Part shown: positions 58,427-64,000 of the stretch, piece by piece | Layout of the letters: each line of letters begins with the position of its first letter | Position numbering within the stretch: the stretch's first letter is position 1 | Assembly (NCBI GenBank): GCA_023151115.1 | Contig: JAKLJP010000002.1 | Coordinates: 62,001 to 126,000, forward strand | Direction of reading: 5' to 3' | DNA from: Anaerolineae bacterium | GTDB taxonomy: Bacteria > Chloroflexota > Anaerolineae > 4572-78 > J111 | DNA length: 64,000 nucleotides | Position numbers and translations under genes: made by a program | Notes under the pieces: model-generated | Databases searched by the model: none | The model's input: only the letters and a program-made list of their open reading frames with translations | Told to the model about the DNA's origin: nothing

Positions 58427-59047
58427 TCATTCGTCCCGCTGTTTGATTTGCTGCACGATTTCTTGCAACGCCTCAAACGGCTGTGCCCCGGAAATGAGAT
58501 ATTTTTGGGCGATAATCGTGGCCGGGACGCCCTGCAAGCCATAAGCCTGGGCTTGCTGGATGTCGGCGTCCACCGGCGGAGCATACGCCCCGCTGCTGAC
58601 GGCAACCAAAAAGTCGGCCCGATCCAGGCCCACTGCGGCGGCTAGATCGCCCAGGATTTCCAGGTTGCCAAAATCACGATCATCCACAAAATGCGCTTTG
58701 AACATGGCCTCGTGGTAGGCATCGCCAAAGCCTTTTGCCTCGGCAACCTTGGCCCCTTCCAGGGCGTAGCGGGATTTGACGCCCCAACGATGACTTTTCA
58801 TTTCCAGCCCAAACCGCTCGCGGGCAATCTGCTGCACCCGCGGCCAACCCGCCTCGATGCGTTCCCGATAAGATTTTTCATACTCCGGCGGCAGCGGCGG
58901 TGCATCGGCCGGCCGCAGTTCGTAACTTTTCCAGATGATTTCGATGTCTTCAACTTTGGCGAGTTCGTCCAGACCGGACTTCAACATATAACACCAGGGT
59001 CAGACAAAGTCGCTCCAGACTTCAAAGGTCAATTTGGATAGGGTCAT
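58427..59047 (-). CDS. FrnE/DsbA-family oxidoreductase with in-frame TGA (probable selenocysteine)
   Basis: Read from ATG 59047, the protein begins MTLSKLTFEVWSDFV, then TGA (59002-59000), then PWCYMLKSGLDELAK. In this family the motif is DxVCPWCY, so TGA stands for the first active-site Cys and the site would be U16-P-W-C19. Beyond it the frame is intact to 58427: SYELRPADAPPLPPEYEKSY, the helical insert (FGDAYHEAMFKAHFVDDRDF), the cis-Pro loop LQGVPATIIAQKYLISGAQP. Total 206 residues, normal for FrnE-like DsbA proteins. A gene caller would start at ATG 58987 and lose the active site. A hairpin with bacterial SECIS geometry follows TGA. Alternatives are a nonsense mutation or sequencing error. 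Confidence 0.82.
58957..59002 (-). promoter_or_regulatory. Candidate bacterial SECIS element
   Basis: Starting at UGA (59002-59000). Lower stem UGGUG (58996-58992) / CGCCA (58961-58957); middle stem GUU (58985-58983) / AAC (58965-58963); upper stem GUCC (58979-58976) / GGAC (58970-58967); apical loop GGUCU (58975-58971). UGA to loop is 24 nt, and the first two loop bases are G. Both fit the bacterial SECIS model as I recall it (16-37 nt; a G in the first two loop bases). The stem is short and has internal loops. Confidence 0.6.
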
Positions 59048-59777
59048 CTTCACCGCTCGATTCGTGATTGATTAGAGGGGTAATCTTACCTGAAAAAACG
59101 ATTCTAGCAAAGGGGGGTGCAAAAGCAGTCGCCCTCCAATTTTTTGGCCTCTGGGCTGGCCTAATGGAGTAGGGGCACGGCCTTGCGCCTGCCCCGTAGG
59201 GGCGACCGCAAGGGTACGCCCCTACAAAATCAAAATGTTTTTCTGAACATCTATAGTTCGGTAAAAAAAAGTTACACCGAGAAGCACGGAGAAGACACAG
59301 AGCTTCGCTGAGATTTCTCTGTGATTCTCTGTGCTCCCTCTGCGCGCTTCGCGTCTGTGTTCCTGTTTGCCGATTTAATTTTTGGCAGGATTTAAGAGGC
59401 TGCATCCTTCGATACGATTTTCGCTCCGCTCAAATCACTCAGGATGCAGGCCAGACAAGTCGATTTGGCTAACCCGCACCTTCGATACACGCTCCACTAC
59501 GTTTCGCGTTACTCAGGCTGCGTCCTGGGCGAAGTCGAAGGGATGCTGGTCTTGAAATTCGCCCTCAAACAGGAATGTTCCTTTTTTATTTTGGGTTGTC
59601 ATAAAGGCCAAAAACTGATACAATGGGGAGAAACTGAAAAGCCCTATGGTAAGTTGTCATATTTTTTCGACAGGATTAACAAGATTTACAAGATTATCTG
59701 CCGTTTTATCCTGTTAATCTTGTAAATCTTGTCTAACATTTTTATGTAAAATCTACAAGTTAATAGGGCAAACTCTC
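59048..59777. other. 730-bp repeat-filled intergenic region
   Basis: No gene could be supported. Recognisable units: TAGGGGCACGGCC / GGGTACGCCCCTA (59168-59225); ACACCGAGAAGCACGGAG words mirrored by CTCTGTGATTCTCTGTG (59277-59365); CCTTCGATACG ... CTCCACTACGTTTCGCG ... ACTCAGG words (59405-59550); and AGGATTAACAAGATTTACAA mirrored by TTGTAAATCTTG (59672-59735). The words resemble repeats I know from many bacterial genomes. Confidence 0.7.
59672..59735. repeat. GATTAACAAGATTTACAAGA word palindrome
   Basis: ACAGGATTAACAAGATTTAC and ATCCTGTTAATCTTGTAAATC are near-perfect inverted copies around TATCTGCCGTTTT. It lies 40 bp before the methyltransferase remnant. Confidence 0.82.
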
Positions 59778-59946
59778 ATGCCAACCAAACTAACCCCCCA
59801 AGAGTTTGTCGCCAAATGGAAAGCTTCAACCCTCAAAGAAAAATCCGCTGCCCAGGAGCATTTTATAAACCTGTGCCAATTGGTCGGCCATGCCACCCCC
59901 GCCGAAGCGGACCCGACCGGCGAGAAGTTTACATTTAAAGGAGCAT
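59778..59946 (+). pseudogene. N-terminal remnant of an MmeI-type DNA methyltransferase
   Basis: MPTKLTPQEFVAKWKASTLK, EKSAAQEHFINLCQLVGH and PTPAEADPTGEKFTF-like residues are the well-known N-terminus of MmeI-like restriction-methylation enzymes, which normally continue for 900 residues or more. After about 55 residues (FTFKGA) the match ends and the next gene's ribosome site (AAAGGAG 59937-59943) begins. The 77-residue frame thus has a meaningless tail. It is a relic of a lost restriction-modification gene. Confidence 0.75.
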
Positions 59947-59952
59947 GCAAAG

Positions 59953-60876
59953 ATGCCAGAAGTTGCTCTACGGGGCGTTGTGCCCATTATCCCCACCCCG
60001 TTTGTGCCTGAAACCGAAGCGGTTGATCTCGCTGCGTTGCGCCGCTTGATTGATTTTGCCGTTGAGATTCAAATGCCTGCGGTTTGCCTGCCGGCCTATG
60101 CCAGCGAATTTTACAAGCTGTCCGAAACCGAACGGCTTCAGGTGGTCGAAACCGCCGTGCAGCAGGCGGCCGGGCGAGTGAAGATTATTGCCCAATCAAA
60201 TCATCCCTCGCTCAAGCTGGCCCAGGAGATTGCCCACCGCAACGAGAGCCTGGGGGCCGACCTCATCTCCTTTGCCATTCCCCGTCTCTTTGGCCTGGGC
60301 GCGGACGACGTACTGGACTACTGCCGAGGCATGTGCGAAGCAGTGCAGCGACCGGTGCTGATCCAGGATTTTAACCCCAACGGCCCCACCGTCGGCGCGG
60401 ACTTTGCCCGCCGCCTGCACGAGGCCTGTCCCAATTTCCGCTACCTCAAACTCGAAGAGCCGCTGATGGGAGCCAAAGTCACCGCCATCCGCGAGGCGAC
60501 GGACGACGCCATTGGCGTGCTCGAAGGCTGGGGCGGCATGTACACCCTGGAACTCATCCCCTACGGCATCTGCGGCCTTATGCCCGGCCTGGCCGCCGCC
60601 GATGTGCTGGCCCACGTCTGGGGCTTGGGCCAGGAGAGTCGCTGGGCTGAAGCGATGGATGTGTTCCAGCAGCTTTTACCGCAGCTTGTCTTCAGCTTGC
60701 AAAATATGGAACTCTTTCATCACCTGGAAAAGCGGCTGCTGGTCGCTCGCGGGGTGTTGGAGCATGCCGTTGTCCGCCGGGCCACGCTCACCCCCGATCC
60801 GCAAGTATTGGCCTACGGCGAATTTTTGAATCAGCGGGTGCTGGAAGCGGTGGCCGAGTTGGAACTGGTGATGTGA
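59953..60876 (+). CDS. DHDPS/N-acetylneuraminate-lyase family aldolase or dehydratase
   Basis: ATG 59953 (MPEVALRGVVPIIPTPF) is 9 bp after AAAGGAG; the frame from 59890 runs into the methyltransferase relic. 307 residues, class I aldolase barrel: PIIPTPFVPE near 11-20, AYASEFYKLSETER near 49-62, IQDFNPNGP near 137-145, and FRYLKLEEP with Schiff-base Lys166. The Tyr of the usual YNxP motif is Phe140, so this is not dihydrodipicolinate synthase proper. The esterase and amidohydrolase that follow suggest a 2-keto-3-deoxy sugar-acid substrate. It heads the operon. Confidence 0.88.
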   Translation: MPEVALRGVVPIIPTPFVPETEAVDLAALRRLIDFAVEIQMPAVCLPAYASEFYKLSETERLQVVETAVQQAAGRVKIIAQSNHPSLKLAQEIAHRNESLGADLISFAIPRLFGLGADDVLDYCRGMCEAVQRPVLIQDFNPNGPTVGADFARRLHEACPNFRYLKLEEPLMGAKVTAIREATDDAIGVLEGWGGMYTLELIPYGICGLMPGLAAADVLAHVWGLGQESRWAEAMDVFQQLLPQLVFSLQNMELFHHLEKRLLVARGVLEHAVVRRATLTPDPQVLAYGEFLNQRVLEAVAELELVM

Positions 60877-60933
60877 AGCGTGAGGCGAGGAGGCGAAGAC
60901 GCGAAGCGTGAAAAAGTACCGAGGTGAGTTAAA

Positions 60934-62073
60934 ATGTTTCCTAATATGATCGGCGCGTACGGCCCGTGGGCCGCTTCTTTGCCAGGCGATGGACCGGCCG
61001 CGCTCTCTTTTCGCAATGAGCGATTTACGGAGGTCGAGAGCTGGCGGCCCGTAGCCCGGCAGCGTGTGCTCGACTTGCTGGCCCAGCCCGATACCGGCGG
61101 CGTTCCCACTGTAACGGTGCATGAGCGGTTGACCTACGACAGCCTGGACATCGAAAAACTGTCCTGGCAGCTTCCCTACGGCCCGCCAACCGAGGCCGTT
61201 TTCTTGAAACCGGCCGGGGCCACCGGCCCGCTGCCCGGCATCCTGGCCCTGCACGACCATGCCGCCAACAAATATTTCGGCTGGGCTAAGATTGCCCGCA
61301 CCGGGGCCGACCTGCACCCCATGATGCGCGACCACCAGGCGCAGTACTACGGCGGGGTGGCCTGGACCCATGAACTCGCCCGGCGAGGCTATGCCGTGCT
61401 GGTCCACGATGCGTTTGACTTTGCCAGCCGGCGGGTGCGGCTTCAGGATGTACCGGAGACCATTCGCGCCGGTCTGACCGACCCCGACCCGGAGAGCACC
61501 GCCGAGATCGAAGCTTACAATACCTGGGCCAGCCAGCACGAGCATATCCTGGCCAAGTCGCTCTTTTGCGCCGGGACCACCTGGCCGGGCGTCTTTCTGG
61601 CCGAGGACCAGCGCGCTCTGGATGTGCTCTGCGCTCGCCCGGACGTGGACGCTGCGCGAGTTGGCTGCTGCGGCCTGTCCGGGGGTGGATTGCGCACTGG
61701 ATTTCTGGGTGGGCTGGACCCGCGCATCCGCTGCGCCGTTTGTGTCGGCATGATGACCACCTGGCGCGATTTCCTGCTCCACACCAGCTACACCCACACC
61801 TGGATGATCTACATCCCCCTGCTCCCCCGTGACCTCGACTTCCCGGAAATCCTGGGTCTGCGCGTCCCTTTACCCACCCTGGTACTGAACGACTCCGACG
61901 ACGAACTGTTCACCCTGCCCGAAATGAAGCGGGCAGCGGCCATTTTGCAGGAAGTCTACGCCAAAGCCGGGGCCACTGACCGTTACCGCGCCTCTTTTTA
62001 CCCTGGCCCGCACAAATTTGATTTAGCCATGCAAGCCGAGGCATTTGATTGGTTTGATCGGTGGTTGAAATAG
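60934..62073 (+). CDS. Alpha/beta hydrolase (acetyl-xylan-esterase/dienelactone-hydrolase-like)
   Basis: 379 residues, no signal peptide. LPGILALHDHAANKYFGWAK near 100-120 (oxyanion part), RGYAVLVHDAFDFASRRVR, nucleophile in CCGLSGGGLRTGF, acid in VLNDSDDELFTLP and His in FYPGPHKFDLAMQ. It resembles a group of large intracellular esterases often found beside sugar-acid pathways. It follows the aldolase by 57 bp with GAGGTGAGTTAAA upstream, and the next gene begins 9 bp after its stop. It likely removes an ester from, or opens, an oligo- or sugar-acid substrate; exact substrate unknown. Confidence 0.87.
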   Translation: MFPNMIGAYGPWAASLPGDGPAALSFRNERFTEVESWRPVARQRVLDLLAQPDTGGVPTVTVHERLTYDSLDIEKLSWQLPYGPPTEAVFLKPAGATGPLPGILALHDHAANKYFGWAKIARTGADLHPMMRDHQAQYYGGVAWTHELARRGYAVLVHDAFDFASRRVRLQDVPETIRAGLTDPDPESTAEIEAYNTWASQHEHILAKSLFCAGTTWPGVFLAEDQRALDVLCARPDVDAARVGCCGLSGGGLRTGFLGGLDPRIRCAVCVGMMTTWRDFLLHTSYTHTWMIYIPLLPRDLDFPEILGLRVPLPTLVLNDSDDELFTLPEMKRAAAILQEVYAKAGATDRYRASFYPGPHKFDLAMQAEAFDWFDRWLK

Positions 62074-62082
62074 GGGTTAACT

Positions 62083-62949
62083 ATGCCCACCCGCGCCGAT
62101 GCACACGCTCATTTTTTTCACGCCGGTTACGTGGCCCTGCTGCCCGAAAACTGCCGCCGCATCCAACCGGATGAAGTGACCCTGTACCAGGGCTTGGCCG
62201 GGCAGTACGGGGTGCAGCAGGTATTGGCGGTTGGTTATGAGGCTGAACCGTGGGCGGTGGGTAACAATCGCTATTTGAGCCGGCTGGCGGCCAGCCTATC
62301 CTGGCTGAGGCCGGTTGCTTTTGTGGCGGAACCGGCCAAGCTGGAGTTGGCCAGCCTGGAAAAATGGCAGCAGGAATCGTTTGTCGGCTTGAGCTTTTAC
62401 TGCTTCGACCCGCAGCAAGCCGCTGCTTTGGGCCAAGTATCGGCTGAAGTTTGGGGCTGGCTGGCCGAACGGCGCTGGCTGATTAGCGTCAATTCGCGCG
62501 GCGAATACTGGACGGCCTGGCAGCCATTGCTGGAATGCCAGCCCGATTTACGGCTGCTGGCGTCGCACCTGGGGCTGCCTCCGGCGATTGAGACTGCGCC
62601 CACCGCAGCCTCGGCCCGGCAGTTGCTCCGAGAGGTTGTGGCCCTGGCCCCATTCCCGGGGGTGCATATTAAGCTGAGCGGCTTTTATGCCTTAACCCAG
62701 CCCGGCTATGCTTATCCCCACCAGGCCGCCTGGCCCTATGTCGAGGTTCTACTGGCCGCGTTTGGCTCGACTCGGCTGCTGTGGGGGTCAGATTTTAGCC
62801 CCAGCTTGGAGTGGCTCAGTTTTCCACAAACCTTTGGCCTTTTTGAGGCGATGCCTTTTTTGAACGAGGCCGACCGTGAGCGAATCGAAGGGGGTAATTT
62901 GTTGGGACTGTTGGCCGGTGTCCAGTCTTCTGCTCACGCAGTGTCATGA
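62083..62949 (+). CDS. Amidohydrolase_2-type metal-dependent hydrolase (lactonase-like)
   Basis: 288 residues. RADAHAHFFHAGY near 4-16 gives the HxH metal motif; VGLSFYCFDPQ; LLASHLGLPPAIE gives the next His; LLWGSDFSPSLEWL gives the last catalytic Asp; ERIEGGNLLGLL matches the family end. Members include sugar lactonases and decarboxylases. With the DHDPS-family enzyme and an esterase it fits a route in which a sugar lactone is opened and later cleaved. Third gene of the operon. Confidence 0.87.
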   Translation: MPTRADAHAHFFHAGYVALLPENCRRIQPDEVTLYQGLAGQYGVQQVLAVGYEAEPWAVGNNRYLSRLAASLSWLRPVAFVAEPAKLELASLEKWQQESFVGLSFYCFDPQQAAALGQVSAEVWGWLAERRWLISVNSRGEYWTAWQPLLECQPDLRLLASHLGLPPAIETAPTAASARQLLREVVALAPFPGVHIKLSGFYALTQPGYAYPHQAAWPYVEVLLAAFGSTRLLWGSDFSPSLEWLSFPQTFGLFEAMPFLNEADRERIEGGNLLGLLAGVQSSAHAVS

Positions 62950-62957
62950 AGTTAGCA

Positions 62958-63086
62958 GCATCCTGAGTAGGGGAGCGAAGCGACCCGTATCGAAGGGTGC
63001 TGCGCCGTCAGGGAGTCGTCGCCAAATCGCACCCTTCGATACGCGCTCCACTTCGTTCCGCGCTACTCAGGGTGCGATTTCTGGCT
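62958..63086. repeat. CCTTCGATACGCGCTCC repeat, inverted pair
   Basis: CCTGAGTAGGGGAGCGAAGCG and CGTATCGAAGGGTG on the left are mirrored by CACCCTTCGATACGCGCTCC and CTACTCAGGGTGCG on the right. Similar words at 59405-59550. It lies between two convergent operons. Confidence 0.75.
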
Positions 63087-63102
63087 TAACTTAAGACATT
63101 GA

Positions 63103-64000
63103 CTAAGGGCTGACCCCTGAGGAGGTGCGCCGGGCAATTTCCTCACGGACAACGGGCGCAACCTGAGTGCCCAGCAGTTCGATGGCATGCATCACTTTGG
63201 CGTGGTCAATGGTCCCGACGCCGAGTTGCAGCAACAGCCGTTGATGGCCGAAAATCTCGTGTTGAAACAGAATCTTCTCGATGATTTCAGCCGGGCTGCC
63301 GACAAAGTCCGAGCCGCGCAAGGCCCGTCCGGCTTCGAGCTGTTGGCGGGTGGCGGGCGGCCAGCCGCGCTCGCGGCCAATCTTATTCATCACCACCACC
63401 GCCGAAGGATAGTAGTCGTCAACAGCCTGCTGGGCTGTATCGGCGATAAAGCCGTGCGAGTTGATGCTCAACGGCAGTTGGGCCGGGTCGTATCCGGCTT
63501 GACGCGCCGCCTGCCGGTAGAGCTGGATGAAAGGGGCAAAACGCTCCGGCATGCCGCCGATGATCGCCAGGGCCATGGGTAAACCCAGGCTGGCGGCGCG
63601 CACCACCGATTCCGGCGTGCCGCCGACTGCCACCCAGATGGGCAGTTTTTCCTGCATGGGACGAGGGTAGACGCCCAGATTGTTCAGGGCCGGGCGATGT
63701 TTGCCCGACCAGGTGATGGTTTCTGCTTCGCGGAGTTTCATCAGCAGCTCTAGCTTCTCGGCAAAAAGGCTGTCGTAGTCGCGCAGGTCATAACCAAACA
63801 GCGGGAACGACTCGATAAATGAGCCGCGCCCGGCCATGATCTCGGCCCGGCCATTGGAAATTAGATCGAGGGTGGCAAAATCCTGAAAAACCCGCACCGG
63901 GTCATCGGAGCTAAGCACCGTGACCGCTGTTGACAGGCGGATGGACTGGGTGCGGGCCGCCGCCGCTCCCAGAATAACCAGCGGGGCTGAGGCAATAAAG
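63103..64000 (-). CDS. Luciferase-like (LLM class) flavin-dependent monooxygenase, 5' end outside the window
   Basis: The frame is open to the right-hand edge ([20 protein letters not shown] continues before the first in-frame start codon at 63918), so the gene extends beyond base 64000. Family marks: [82 protein letters not shown] and [19 protein letters not shown]. It is predicted to use reduced FMN and oxygen. A flavin reductase lies in the window at 45856-46365, too far off to assume a pair. Confidence 0.9.
   Translation of the reverse strand, partial: FIASAPLVILGAAAARTQSIRLSTAVTVLSSDDPVRVFQDFATLDLISNGRAEIMAGRGSFIESFPLFGYDLRDYDSLFAEKLELLMKLREAETITWSGKHRPALNNLGVYPRPMQEKLPIWVAVGGTPESVVRAASLGLPMALAIIGGMPERFAPFIQLYRQAARQAGYDPAQLPLSINSHGFIADTAQQAVDDYYPSAVVVMNKIGRERGWPPATRQQLEAGRALRGSDFVGSPAEIIEKILFQHEIFGHQRLLLQLGVGTIDHAKVMHAIELLGTQVAPVVREEIARRTSSGVSP

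Noticed and set aside
58427..58987. 186-residue intact DsbA-like protein starting at ATG 58987
   Set aside because: This start removes the first beta strand and the whole active site; the upstream sequence encodes the missing part, with TGA at the Cys codon.
59890..59952. Extended N-terminus of the DHDPS-family gene
   Set aside because: The extension reads through the methyltransferase relic in another frame; ATG 59953 has the ribosome site and the conserved family N-terminus.
60676..61797. 373-residue minus-strand frame over the aldolase/esterase genes
   Set aside because: It spans two real genes and the gap between them in antisense; no protein-like motif or start signal.

Overview
The window looks like a chromosome segment of a filamentous or environmental Chloroflexota (Anaerolineae / Ardenticatenales-like) bacterium. 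This is an inference. It rests on the protein styles present: lipoproteins ending their signal in ...AAQC, SH3/FHA/TolB-type extracytoplasmic proteins with Pro/Thr-rich linkers, a very large BTAD (SARP-like) regulator with AAA and TPR parts, a BMP-type nucleoside/sugar ABC importer, and many hybrid kinases. Intergenic DNA is unusually rich in short palindromic repeats. No rRNA, prophage, CRISPR array or full-length transposase was seen.

Layout. 1-3000: an envelope protein, a frameshifted DUF1697 gene and a triple zinc-ribbon membrane protein. 3181-9006: a BMP-type ABC importer operon (lipoprotein, double ATPase, two permeases, small lipoprotein). 9529-12745: an SH3 lipoprotein and a BatD-like membrane protein. 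12960-18939: a decayed solute-binding/hybrid kinase region, an intact hybrid kinase and a SpoIIE-type phosphatase. 19165-25708: a 1,200-residue BTAD-AAA-TPR regulator on the minus strand, diverging from small genes, a SnoaL-like protein and a bicovalent-type FAD oxidase. 25858-31604: a STAS antagonist, a flavin monooxygenase-like protein, an MDMPI/DinB-fold protein, tRNA-Gly(CCC), a VOC protein, a YheT-like hydrolase and a membrane protein. 31577-41197: an FHA/SH3 protein and a surface-glycan set (GT39-like, GT4, GtrA, O-antigen ligase, UDP-xylose synthase), with an ornithine-cyclodeaminase-family enzyme. 41295-51796: a signalling block (REC-kinase, G5/TolB lipoprotein, molybdopterin-binding-fold protein, flavin reductase, FIST protein, two paralogous kinases and two lone receivers). 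52194-57671: a secreted alpha/beta hydrolase, an MBOAT acyltransferase and an SGNH plus alpha/beta-hydrolase fusion. 58427-64000: a DsbA/FrnE-family gene with an in-frame TGA, a truncated DNA-methyltransferase remnant, a sugar-acid/lactone type catabolic operon (DHDPS-family aldolase, esterase, amidohydrolase) and the 3' part of a luciferase-like monooxygenase.

Most striking points. (1) The FrnE/DsbA-family gene at 58427-59047 has TGA exactly where the first cysteine of CPWC belongs, followed by a hairpin with bacterial-SECIS geometry. It is probably a selenoprotein that ordinary gene calling truncates. (2) A 104-bp palindromic element occurs twice at about 97 percent identity, each copy flanked by its own 8-bp direct repeat. 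One copy interrupts a histidine-kinase gene, and removing the element plus one direct repeat restores the frame. (3) Several unrelated palindromic families sit between good sigma-70-like promoters and the genes they drive, including the tRNA-Gly gene. (4) Tandem-word palindromes are also found in frame inside membrane-protein genes. (5) An MBOAT acyltransferase is paired with a two-hydrolase fusion that has a stand-alone secreted paralogue next door, which suggests a dedicated acylation/deacylation system for a surface polymer.

All repeats and promoters were found by eye. Functions are assigned from recognised motifs and not from database searches.
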